Source: Flemingiibacterium sp045636145 (lineage in GTDB: Bacteria > Bacillota > Clostridia > Oscillospirales > CAG-272). Taken from it: DNA of 39,337 nt. The notes below the pieces were generated by a model. It saw only the letters and a list, made by a program, of their open reading frames with translations. It was not told the DNA's origin and made no database searches. Positions 14,291 through 22,032 of this stretch are shown one piece after another. The stretch spans positions 1-39,337 of the forward strand of contig JAZTWV010000044.1 in the NCBI GenBank assembly GCA_045636145.1, given 5' to 3'. A program made the translations under genes and the position numbers. Every line of letters starts with the position of its first letter. Positions within the stretch are counted from its first letter, which is position 1.

Positions 14291-14325
14291 AAAAGCACTT
14301 GCAAATGCAAGTGCTTTTCTTTTTT
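14291..14325 (+). terminator. Terminator of tRNA-Ser
   Basis: AAAAGCACTTGC (14291-14302) and GCAAGTGCTTTT (14307-14318) form a perfect 12-base stem with loop AAAT, followed by CTTTTTT. Confidence 0.93.
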
Positions 14326-14379
14326 CACCCATACCGTGTCGCAAAAAATCCAATCAAGCCAAAAAATGTAAAATATGTC

Positions 14380-14409
14380 TTGACATAACCGCTCAAAATG
14401 TGATATAAT
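14380..14409 (+). promoter_or_regulatory. Promoter of the envelope cluster
   Basis: TTGACA (14380-14385) and TATAAT (14404-14409) are separated by 18 bases and lie about 45 bases before the ATG at 14456. It probably drives the three genes 14456-17940. Confidence 0.8.
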
Positions 14410-14455
14410 TAACCAACCGATAAATTCGCAAAAGTATGTTTGTAAACAGGTCAAA

Positions 14456-15766
14456 ATGAAAACTCTAAAAACCTCCGTCGCGGCTGTGGGTGTGTTCGCT
14501 GCAACGCTCGCCGCACTGTGGCTGATGCTTGTATTAACTGCACTTATCCCGAACAGTGCAATACAGCATAATATGATAAAGAGCACCCTCAGCTATAAGC
14601 AAAGCGATGCGTTCAGCTTCGAAAACGGAAAAAAGCTGAATGCTGTCAGCGATAACTACGCCGATACCATACTTCTTCAGCTCAGCGTGAACATGGGCAA
14701 AGGAAATCCGCTCATATCTGCTGTGAATACCGAATATTATGATGGCGGCGAGATGGGCGAGGCCGCAGGACTGTATCTTTCACTTATTGATGAGGAGATC
14801 GTTCCCAATGTGGATTACACCCGTTATTGGCACGGGTCCGCAATATTCATCCGCATTCTTCACCTTTTCACAGATGTTGGCGGAGTAAAGGCTGTGGGAT
14901 TCTCGGCGGCGATTCTGTTTATGACAATATCGGTGATGCTACTTGTGAAATCCAAGCATTACAGTCTTGCCGCAGCATTTGTTTTGTCCTCGGCAGCGGT
15001 AACAGTGTGGAATATACGTCTCAGTCTCGAATACATCCCGGCGTTTGTAATAGGCTTCATGATGTGCGCTCTGTACCTGATTTTTGAGCGTAAGAACAGT
15101 GTGTTTCTCGTATATCTCTCTGTATTCGGCGGAGTTTGTACTGCATTTTTTGACTTTCTTACCTGCGAAACCGTTTCTGTTCTGCTCCCCCTCATACTGG
15201 TAACGGCGGTAAGAGCAAAAGAGAATCGACTTGGCAAGCTGTCAGATGACTTGCACCTTTATTTCGGCTGTGGCACAGCATGGATCCTGTCATATGGAGG
15301 CACATTCATTGCAAAATGGTCGCTTGCCTCCGTTTTGACGGGAGAGAACAAATTTTTATCTGCATTTTCCTATGCCGGGGTAAGAATTTCCGGAACTACC
15401 GAGCAGATCGGACTTGATAATACATTTTCGCGCATTCCGCTGTCCGTCATGTCCAATCTTTCCACCATGTTCGGGGGAGAAGCACGTTTGGACACCGCAA
15501 GAGTGTTTATCGGACTCGGAATTGCGGCAATTATATGCATATCTGTCCTGTATCTTTTCGGAAGATGGTCCGCACAAACTAAAAACGCAGTAATATTGCT
15601 TGCTCTACTCGGCGTTATGGTTCCGCTCAGATACATGATACTGAACAACCATTCGCTTGTGCATAATTTTTTCACCTACCGAGCACTTATTTCCACTATC
15701 ATGGCGCTGTTTTCGATTATACTGCTGTGCGTTGAATCCTCGCTATGCAGGAAAGGGGCAAGGTAA
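14456..15766 (+). CDS. Polytopic membrane protein of unknown function
   Basis: The 436-residue protein has one N-terminal membrane helix (about 8-30), a long extracytoplasmic loop (about 32-135, ending in DYTRYWHGSA) and then about nine further helices. A large first outer loop followed by many helices recalls GT-C-type glycosyltransferases and related sugar-lipid enzymes, but I recognise no family motif. The next gene encodes a dolichol-phosphate-mannosyltransferase-like GT2 enzyme starting six bases later, and a secreted protein follows that. Together they suggest surface glycan or glycoprotein work. The ribosome site (ACAGG) is modest. Function is inferred from context only. Confidence 0.8.
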   Translation: MKTLKTSVAAVGVFAATLAALWLMLVLTALIPNSAIQHNMIKSTLSYKQSDAFSFENGKKLNAVSDNYADTILLQLSVNMGKGNPLISAVNTEYYDGGEMGEAAGLYLSLIDEEIVPNVDYTRYWHGSAIFIRILHLFTDVGGVKAVGFSAAILFMTISVMLLVKSKHYSLAAAFVLSSAAVTVWNIRLSLEYIPAFVIGFMMCALYLIFERKNSVFLVYLSVFGGVCTAFFDFLTCETVSVLLPLILVTAVRAKENRLGKLSDDLHLYFGCGTAWILSYGGTFIAKWSLASVLTGENKFLSAFSYAGVRISGTTEQIGLDNTFSRIPLSVMSNLSTMFGGEARLDTARVFIGLGIAAIICISVLYLFGRWSAQTKNAVILLALLGVMVPLRYMILNNHSLVHNFFTYRALISTIMALFSIILLCVESSLCRKGAR

Positions 15767-15771
15767 TAAAA

Positions 15772-16464
15772 ATGGTAGAATTCACAATACTGATGCCCTG
15801 CCTTAACGAAGAAGAAACCATTGCATTCTGCATAAATGAGGCTATGGGATATCTTGAAAAAAGCGGCATTTCCGGCGAAGTGCTGATTGCAGACAACATG
15901 AGCACCGATAGTTCAAAGAAAATCGCCGAAAGCCTTGGTGCAAGAGTGGTAAGTGTCTGTGATAAAGGCTACGGAAGCACTCTTATAGGCGGTATTGCCG
16001 CCGCAAGGGGCAAATACATAATCATGGGAAACTGCGACGGAAGCTACGATTTTTCAAACCTTGACAGCTTTGTCGAGAAGCTCAGGTGCGGATATTCTCT
16101 TGTAATGGGAAACCGCTTCAAGGGCGGAATCGAAAAGGGTGCCATGTCAATATCTCACAGAATCGGCATTCCTGCTCTATCGCTTTTGGCACGTCTCAGA
16201 TATAAAACCAGCGTAGGAGATTTTCACTGTGGGCTGCGAGGCTTTGAACGTGAAGCGGCACTTTCCCTTGGGCTTTGCTGTAAGGGCATGGAATTCGCTA
16301 CCGAAATAATAGGCAGATTTGCACGCCAAGGTGCTCCTATCTGCGAAATTCCCACCGTTCTTCGGCGGGACAAACGATCCGGTCATTCTCATCTGCGTAC
16401 CGTCCGTGACGGATGGCGGCACTTGAAATTGATATTATTTACTGATTTTGACAAGGAGAACTAA
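15772..16464 (+). CDS. Family 2 glycosyltransferase (DPM1-like)
   Basis: The 230-residue GT-A-fold enzyme has the nucleotide-binding start ILMPCLNEEETI, VLIADNMSTDSS, and the metal-binding acidic motif in MGNCDGSYDF. There is no C-terminal membrane domain, so it resembles short polyprenyl-phosphate sugar transferases that charge a lipid carrier on the inner face of the membrane. ATG 15772 is chosen over the in-frame ATG 15745 because AAGG lies at proper spacing and the domain starts at once (MVEFTILMPC). It is tightly packed between the membrane protein and the secreted protein (3-base gap), implying one operon. Confidence 0.88.
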   Translation: MVEFTILMPCLNEEETIAFCINEAMGYLEKSGISGEVLIADNMSTDSSKKIAESLGARVVSVCDKGYGSTLIGGIAAARGKYIIMGNCDGSYDFSNLDSFVEKLRCGYSLVMGNRFKGGIEKGAMSISHRIGIPALSLLARLRYKTSVGDFHCGLRGFEREAALSLGLCCKGMEFATEIIGRFARQGAPICEIPTVLRRDKRSGHSHLRTVRDGWRHLKLILFTDFDKEN

Positions 16465-16467
16465 TCT

Positions 16468-17940
16468 ATGAAAAAGAAAATTAAGGGTCTCGTTTCCCTG
16501 TGGACAGCCACAGCACTTATTGCCGCAACTATCATTCCGGCGGCAGCAGCAAATGTGACATTCAATGTGTACACCGGCACAACCGAACCCTCAGACCAAG
16601 AAATAACCGATATTTACAACGATCCTGCTCTTCAGACGGAGTATATAAAAACATATACCGCAGACGAGGCTCTGACGGTTGACGAGTTGACTGTTGATAA
16701 GCCCTCGAAATACGCAGATGAGCTTGTAGGCTGGCAATATTGGGAGGTCGATGGCAGCGGAAACGTTACAGGAATTTCCTATTACGATAAAACCGCTTTT
16801 TCCATGCTGACTGTGGGCGAAATGTCTGACGCATATCTTAACCAGCCCATCTTCAGCGACAGCCGCAAAATAACAAAGCAGCCTACCGCCGAGCTTCCTA
16901 CGGTTGAGGTAACACATTCCGAGGATGCATCCTATCAGTGGTATGTTAAGGGTGCGGCTACGATTCCGCTTATAGCACAGGATCTTACCGGTGATATAGA
17001 CTCAACGACATTCTACGTCTACTACACCGACAGCTCATATGATGACAGCGATTTCGATTTCCAATTATATGCAGGCGCATCCGCTTCCAACGACAGTACT
17101 TTCAGCAGCGTTCAGTCCACCTATCCGCATATCACATCAGCCAATATAGTGGATGTCATAGTTGAGCTTGCTGAGGGTTGGATGGTAAAAATCACTCCCC
17201 TTGATGGCGCCGATGTTAAAGTCATAGATTACAACGAACTTGTTGGAGAGCATGGCAATCTTACCTTCACAGAGGACAACGGCTCATTCTATACCACAGC
17301 GCCATACCACAACACATTTAACCCTGTTGTATATTCGGAAAGCGGCGAGTTCAACGTGAAAATCGAAATTATCAATCCCAACGGTATGGTGAAAGTTTCC
17401 GGCGAGACCACCAATACACTGTCCAGTATCGCGGAGGGCGAAAGATATTCATGCGTTATCTCATGGGAGGACGGTTATTCTCTGACTTCCAATACAATTA
17501 TGCTTGAAAACAACCGCACAAACGAAAACTCTCCCCTGGGCTTCTTTATGCTGTTTGCCCTTGTGCGCCGTGTTATATACTACGACGGTGATGTACAAGT
17601 AGGCAATGACCGGGTATGGAAAGGCAACTGCGCCGAGGCTCTCGTCCCTGAGGCTAAGGACGGATACGTATTCGACGGCTGGTACACCGACAAAGAGCTT
17701 ACTGTAAAATTCGACTTTAATACAGAGATATATGAATCAACAAACCTCTATGCTAAGTGGCTGACCGCCGAAGAAGCGGCTGCAGAGGAAGCCAAAGCAA
17801 ATGAAGCTGAGACCGATGAGACTGTGTCCGACGAGACTGTGTATGATGAGACCGTGTCTGATGAGACTGTGTCCGACGAGATTGTGTCCGACGACGAGGT
17901 TAAGGATGACGCCGCTGAGAGCAACACAGCAGAGGCATAA
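16468..17940 (+). CDS. Secreted InlB-repeat protein with acidic repeat tail
   Basis: The 490-residue protein has a clear signal peptide (KKKIKGLVSLWTATALIAAT, with cleavage likely after the Ala-rich stretch near residue 28). A beta-rich Thr/Ser/Asp-rich region (about 30-365) follows, then an InlB B-repeat (Listeria-Bacteroides repeat; about 370-432, with YVFDGWYTDKELTVKFDF and NLYAKW). The tail is an Ala/Glu segment and five DETVS-like pentapeptides ending in a very acidic terminus. There is no LPXTG motif or C-terminal membrane anchor, so the protein is probably released or held by charge or by glycan. It is the last gene of the envelope operon with the glycosyltransferase and may be its substrate; that last point is speculation. 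Confidence 0.85.
   Translation: MKKKIKGLVSLWTATALIAATIIPAAAANVTFNVYTGTTEPSDQEITDIYNDPALQTEYIKTYTADEALTVDELTVDKPSKYADELVGWQYWEVDGSGNVTGISYYDKTAFSMLTVGEMSDAYLNQPIFSDSRKITKQPTAELPTVEVTHSEDASYQWYVKGAATIPLIAQDLTGDIDSTTFYVYYTDSSYDDSDFDFQLYAGASASNDSTFSSVQSTYPHITSANIVDVIVELAEGWMVKITPLDGADVKVIDYNELVGEHGNLTFTEDNGSFYTTAPYHNTFNPVVYSESGEFNVKIEIINPNGMVKVSGETTNTLSSIAEGERYSCVISWEDGYSLTSNTIMLENNRTNENSPLGFFMLFALVRRVIYYDGDVQVGNDRVWKGNCAEALVPEAKDGYVFDGWYTDKELTVKFDFNTEIYESTNLYAKWLTAEEAAAEEAKANEAETDETVSDETVYDETVSDETVSDEIVSDDEVKDDAAESNTAEA
17815..17889 (+). repeat. Five 15-base tandem repeats encoding DETVS
   Basis: Units at 17815, 17830, 17845, 17860 and 17875 encode DETVS, DETVY, DETVS, DETVS and DEIVS. The unit is in frame, so slippage would change tail length without breaking the gene. 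Confidence 0.85.
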
Positions 17941-17983
17941 ATTCCGTTTATCTCAAAACCGAGAAAATACAAATACTTTCGTA

Positions 17984-18016
17984 AAAAAATGCGACCTTGA
18001 AAAGGTCGCATTTTTT
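17984..18016. terminator. Bidirectional terminator between convergent genes
   Basis: AAAAAATGCGACCTT (17984-17998) and AAGGTCGCATTTTTT (18002-18016) form a 15-base stem with a 3-base loop and a T-run on both strands. It serves the InlB-repeat gene and the convergent ECF gene. Confidence 0.93.
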
Positions 18017-18017
18017 G

Positions 18018-18548
18018 TTATTCAGAAATTACCTTAGTCCGCCTGAGGGCTATAACAATAAGGGGAATAAGTATTATATGGCATATTATTCCCGGCACAG
18101 CATTTGTAACCGAAGCCGCGATAAAGGCTGAAAACGTATACACCTCCGAACGTGCCGCATAAAGTATAACCTTAGCAATTCCGCTTACAACACGTCCGAA
18201 TATCATGGATGATATAAGTGAAACGTATATGAAAGGTATTCGCCTCGGCAATCGGCGGTACAGTGCTCCTGTCATGAATCCGTATGCGGCAAGCTCAAAC
18301 GCCATTGGCACAGCAGATACCGGGAATACCGGCATTCCGAAAAGTGCGCTTCTGAGAAGCGGTGCGATACCGCCCACCGCTCCGCCCCATATGGGTCCGC
18401 ATATAAATCCGCATAGAAGCACCGGAATATGCATCGGTGCAAGTGCTTTCCCGATTTCGGGTATTTGTCCCGTTAAAAAAGGCAAAACTATTGCAATAGC
18501 TAAACACATAGCGGAATTCACAAGATTTTGATATCGTTTTTTTACCAT
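18018..18548 (-). CDS. ECF transporter S component
   Basis: The 176-residue membrane protein has about five or six helices and the S-component pattern: ALAPMHIPVLLCGFICGPIWGGAVGGIAPLLR in the first half and VTNAVPGIICHIILIPLIVIAL at the end. S components bind a vitamin or similar small molecule and use shared EcfA/A'/T energy-coupling proteins, which are not in this window. Substrate specificity cannot be read from sequence by eye. It follows the amidohydrolase by 29 bases on the same strand, so the two are probably co-transcribed and the hydrolase may act on the imported compound. Confidence 0.87.
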   Translation of the reverse strand: MVKKRYQNLVNSAMCLAIAIVLPFLTGQIPEIGKALAPMHIPVLLCGFICGPIWGGAVGGIAPLLRSALFGMPVFPVSAVPMAFELAAYGFMTGALYRRLPRRIPFIYVSLISSMIFGRVVSGIAKVILYAARSEVYTFSAFIAASVTNAVPGIICHIILIPLIVIALRRTKVISE

Positions 18549-18577
18549 TGTTTAAAATCTCCCCAAAGTCACCAATA

Positions 18578-19378
18578 TTATTTTTCCCCCAGCAGCTTTA
18601 TGGCATTTTCACTGTATATCTTTCGTGTAAGCTCATCGGACATTCCAAGCAAGTCCACATATTCTCGCTCAAGCTTCATGCTGTACCACGGGAAGTCACT
18701 GCCGAACAGTATCTTTTCGGGGTCGTGGTTATTTATCATCCTTGCACACTTTACAGGGTCAAGCTCCATAAGCGGTGCAAGGGATGTCTCGATCCACAGA
18801 TTTTTGCCGATAAGCAGTCTTTCCACATCATCCCAAAGCCTGCAAGCTCCCATGTGCGCGGCTACAAACTTAAGCTCCGGATAGCGGGTGAGAACATTAA
18901 GTATACGCTCCGGCGTGCAATGTATTAAGTCAGGAGAAATAAAATCCCATCCCGAATGTGTAACCACAAAAAGGTCGTTGTCAATGCAAGCTTCATATAC
19001 AGCATCAAATTTCGGATCATCCACCAAAACGCCCATGTAGTCGGGATGTATCTTTACGCCCCGGATGCCTGCCTCTGTAAGACGGCGGGCTTCTTCTTTA
19101 ATATTTTCGCTGTAGGGATTAAGTGATCCGAGAGCGTACAGGCGGTCTTGTGAAGAATTGACCTCTATGGCGAAATTGTTTACGTTTGTCTGCTGTTTTG
19201 GATTTGTGGCGATATTAAGTATCACAGAGCGGTCAACCTGCCATTCATCCATCCGCGACAAAAGGCTACTAAGCGTTCCGTCTCCGAAAGGCGTTATTCC
19301 GCCAATCCCCGAAAGCTTCGGAATAGCCTTTTCTGCTACCGCATCCGGAAATGCATGAGTATGAAAATCTATTATCAT
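18578..19378 (-). CDS. Amidohydrolase family 2 protein
   Basis: The 266-residue TIM-barrel hydrolase or decarboxylase is of the Amidohydrolase_2 type (relatives of ACMS and gamma-resorcylate decarboxylase). Metal-site motifs: DFHTHAFPD at the N-terminus (HxH), GVKIHPDYMG, VTHSGWD, FVAAHMG and the terminal Asp in ILFGSDFPW. It has full length and a good ribosome site (AAAGGAA). It is upstream of the ECF S component on the same strand. The reaction is unknown; the family does hydrolysis or non-oxidative decarboxylation of small acids. Confidence 0.9.
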   Translation of the reverse strand: MIIDFHTHAFPDAVAEKAIPKLSGIGGITPFGDGTLSSLLSRMDEWQVDRSVILNIATNPKQQTNVNNFAIEVNSSQDRLYALGSLNPYSENIKEEARRLTEAGIRGVKIHPDYMGVLVDDPKFDAVYEACIDNDLFVVTHSGWDFISPDLIHCTPERILNVLTRYPELKFVAAHMGACRLWDDVERLLIGKNLWIETSLAPLMELDPVKCARMINNHDPEKILFGSDFPWYSMKLEREYVDLLGMSDELTRKIYSENAIKLLGEK

Positions 19379-19576
19379 GTTTATGACCGTTCCTTTCTTG
19401 GGGCTAGTATAAAAAACGATCCGTTTTTCAGACTTATGACCTCATTATCAGTAATCCTCAACCATTATATCACTTTTTCAGAAAAAATAAAGTAAATTAT
19501 TGTAAACAATACGACATATAGTCGGGATGAACATATCCATATATAAAATAATAATCTAAAAAAAGCAAATTGCATA

Positions 19577-19605
19577 TTGCAAAATCCGAAATTTTGGTTT
19601 ATAAT
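19577..19605 (+). promoter_or_regulatory. Probable promoter of the decarboxylase operon
   Basis: TTGCAA (19577-19582) and TATAAT (19600-19605) are separated by 17 bases. A second TATAAT lies at 19611-19616. The 5' leader would be about 105 bases. The remaining 19379-19576 is AT-rich and shows no gene; a TATAAT on the minus strand near 19465 may serve the amidohydrolase, but its -35 is poor. Confidence 0.6.
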
Positions 19606-19717
19606 ATTATTATAATGGGGAAGAATTGTATTTATATACTAAAATGTGACGTTTTTCACAAAGTAACACAAATTTTCCCTAAAAAATCACAACTATAATA
19701 ATTTTGGAGGTAAATAA

Positions 19718-21205
19718 ATGGAGAACAAAACGCAAAACGGTATGCCGGCTGTAATTTCGGCTGCAGAGCTGCGTGCCCTCGCCCAGAATGAAGCTTCCAC
19801 CGCAAAAAGCCGTATCACCGCACTTTTTGACAAAGGAACTTTCGCCGAAACGGGTGCTTTTGCACACAAGCTCGCTTCCGAATTCGGAAAGGGCGAAAAT
19901 TGTGAGCTTGAAGGCGTAGTTACCGGCTACGGAGCTGTTGACGGCAGACTCGTGTTCGCATTTGCTCAGGACTTTTCCAGAATGAAGGGCGCTGTAGGCG
20001 CTATGCACGCTAAGAAGATCTGCGATCTTTACGATCTTGCAATTAAGAACGGAGCACCCGTTATCGGTATTTTTGACAGTGCCGGAGCTTATATAATGGA
20101 AGGCGTTGAAGCACTTGCAGGATACGGCAAGATAATGAAGAAGGTATCCGATGCTTCCGGAATCATTCCTCAAATCGCTGTTATCGCAGGAAACTGCGGC
20201 GGTGCTATGGCGACTGTGGCTTCTATGTTCGATATTACCATTGGCGCAAAGGCTACCGGAGCACTTTATGTAAATCCCCCCTTTGTTCTCAACGAGCTTG
20301 ACAAAAAGGCAGAGCTTGGAAAGATCGAAACCGCGGCAAAGCACGGTCAGATAAGCGTAGTATGCGATACAGACACAGACGCTCTTGCATACACAAGAAA
20401 GCTCCTTTCCTACATTCCCCAGAACAACGCAGACGGCACTGCCTATGCGGCAATAACCGATGAGATCAACCGTCTGACCCCCGATGTTGCTTCTATAATA
20501 GCTTCTGAGGGTTATGCTATGGCAGATGTAATTTCTGCTATCTCAGATGACAGCGCGTTCCTTGAGCTTGGAGCTGACCATGCAAAGTCCATGCTCACCG
20601 GCTTTATCACACTTAACGGCATGGTGATCGGCGCCATAGCAAACAATCCTGCTCATATTGGCGGCAAGATCTGCGGCGGCGCGGCTAAGAAAGCGGCAAG
20701 ATTCATCTCCTTCTGCGACTGCTTCAAGATTCCGCTTCTCACCCTTGTTGATACCGAGGGCTACGAGGTTTCCGTTGAATCCGAAACCAAGGGTTACGGC
20801 GCGGCACTTGCAAAGCTTGCATCTGCATATGCTTCCAGCGAAAATGCCAAGGTTACAGTTGTGCTTGGTAAGGCATACGGTGCGGCATACACTCTTATGG
20901 GCTCAAAGTCCATCGGTGCCGATATCGCATTTGCCTGCGAAAATGCAAAGATAAGCGCAATGCCTACAAAGAGCGCAGTAGCGTTTGCATGGAACGAAAA
21001 AGTAACCGACAACGCAAAGCGCGGTGAAGTTGAGGCAGAATGGGACAGCGTTATGGCATCCCCCGTTGCCGCCGCTAAGGCAGGCGAGATCGACGACATC
21101 ATCAGCCTTGATGAGCTTCGTCAGCGTACCGCCGCCGCATTTGAGATGCTCGGTGCAAAGAATGCTCTCTGCCAGAAGAAGCTTCACAACAACCTTCCTT
21201 TATAA
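19718..21205 (+). CDS. Divergent acyl-CoA-type carboxyltransferase (MmdA/12S-like)
   Basis: The 495-residue protein has the two crotonase-like halves of the carboxyltransferase family (MmdA, PccB, transcarboxylase 12S). Family landmarks are clear: GVVTGYGAVDGRLVFAFAQDF, MHAKKICDLYDLAIKNGAPV, ASGIIPQIAVIAGNCGG, SRFI-like ARFISFCDCFKIP and VVLGKAYGAAYTLM. Key motifs differ from the usual enzymes as I remember them. The SGGARIQE acyl-CoA loop is SAGAYIMEG (121-129), the DVPGF motif is DTEGY, and KAYGG is KAYGA. The substrate may therefore not be methylmalonyl-CoA. It is the first gene of a five-gene operon with pump subunits, a biotin carrier and an OadA-like carboxyltransferase. A strong ribosome site (GGAGG) precedes it. 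Confidence 0.88.
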   Translation: MENKTQNGMPAVISAAELRALAQNEASTAKSRITALFDKGTFAETGAFAHKLASEFGKGENCELEGVVTGYGAVDGRLVFAFAQDFSRMKGAVGAMHAKKICDLYDLAIKNGAPVIGIFDSAGAYIMEGVEALAGYGKIMKKVSDASGIIPQIAVIAGNCGGAMATVASMFDITIGAKATGALYVNPPFVLNELDKKAELGKIETAAKHGQISVVCDTDTDALAYTRKLLSYIPQNNADGTAYAAITDEINRLTPDVASIIASEGYAMADVISAISDDSAFLELGADHAKSMLTGFITLNGMVIGAIANNPAHIGGKICGGAAKKAARFISFCDCFKIPLLTLVDTEGYEVSVESETKGYGAALAKLASAYASSENAKVTVVLGKAYGAAYTLMGSKSIGADIAFACENAKISAMPTKSAVAFAWNEKVTDNAKRGEVEAEWDSVMASPVAAAKAGEIDDIISLDELRQRTAAAFEMLGAKNALCQKKLHNNLPL

Positions 21206-21220
21206 TGAGGAGGCACAAAA

Positions 21221-21580
21221 ATGAGTATCAATCCTATGTTCCTTACAGATACCGCCACTCTTGAGACTATGGCTGATAAGCTGTCCTACGGACTGCAGAC
21301 CACCCTTCTTGGAATGAGCGTTATATTTGCGGTTCTTATCATTCTCTGGGCTGTGCTCGGCATATTTAAGCTGATTTTCGCAAAGCCTGAGGCTAAGGAA
21401 GAAAAAACCGAGACTGCCGCACCTGCCCCCTCTGTCCCTGCACCTGAGTCTGCTCCGGTATATAGCGAGCCGGACGACGGTGAGCTTGTTGCAGTAATTA
21501 CAGCGGCTATAGCGTCAATGATGGACGCTCCCCAGACATCCTTCAGAGTCGTATCCTTCAGACGTACGGCAAAAAAATAA
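21221..21580 (+). CDS. OadG/MmdD-like small membrane subunit
   Basis: The 119-residue protein has one membrane helix (about 26-52, YGLQTTLLGMSVIFAVLIILW) followed by a Pro/Ala-rich linker and a short C-terminal segment (DDGELVAVITAAIASMM). OadG/MmdD subunits of sodium-pump decarboxylases anchor and assemble the complex, joining the carboxyltransferase to the membrane beta subunit. It has a strong ribosome site and sits 15 bases after the carboxyltransferase gene. Confidence 0.88.
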   Translation: MSINPMFLTDTATLETMADKLSYGLQTTLLGMSVIFAVLIILWAVLGIFKLIFAKPEAKEEKTETAAPAPSVPAPESAPVYSEPDDGELVAVITAAIASMMDAPQTSFRVVSFRRTAKK

Positions 21581-21601
21581 AATTATAAAGGAGACAATAC
21601 A

Positions 21602-22003
21602 ATGAGAAGATTTAGTGTAACCGTTAACGGTAATGTATATGAAGTAGAAGTTGAAGAGCTTGGCGCAGGTGCTTCCGCTCCCGTGGCAGCTCCCGTTGCT
21701 CCTGCCGTACCCGCTACCCCTGCTCCGGCTCCTGTAGCTCCTAAAGCAGCTCCGGCTCCCAAAGCAGCAGCTCCCACAGGCTCTGCCGGTGCTGTAAGCG
21801 TAACCGCTCCTATGCCCGGAAACATCCTTAAGGTAAATGTAACACCCGGTCAGGCAGTTAAGAAGGGCGACGTTATCTGCGTGCTTGAAGCTATGAAGAT
21901 GGAAAACGACATCCCTGCGCCCGAAGACGGCACTGTTGCTTCCGTAAACGTACAGAAGGGCGCATCCGTAAACTCCGGCGACGTTCTCGTTACCATGAAC
22001 TGA
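21602..22003 (+). CDS. Biotin carboxyl carrier protein (MmdC/1.3S-like)
   Basis: The 133-residue carrier has a short N-terminal beta segment (RRFSVTVNGNVYEVEVEEL), a Pro/Ala-rich flexible linker (about 22-62) and a biotinyl domain (about 64-133). The biotin attachment motif EAMKM places the biotinylated lysine at Lys99. The carrier shuttles the carboxyl group between carboxyltransferase and the membrane decarboxylase. It is the only biotin domain in the operon, so both carboxyltransferases probably use it. Confidence 0.95.
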   Translation: MRRFSVTVNGNVYEVEVEELGAGASAPVAAPVAPAVPATPAPAPVAPKAAPAPKAAAPTGSAGAVSVTAPMPGNILKVNVTPGQAVKKGDVICVLEAMKMENDIPAPEDGTVASVNVQKGASVNSGDVLVTMN

Positions 22004-22032
22004 TACCTCATCTGATTTAAAGAGGTATTGCT

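Noticed and set aside
17815..17889. Tandem repeats considered as a CRISPR array
   Set aside because: Units are 15 bases, contiguous without spacers and in frame within a coding region.
19679..20344. Minus-strand open frame over the first carboxyltransferase
   Set aside because: Shadow of the real gene, Cys/Ser-rich low-quality protein, no start signals.
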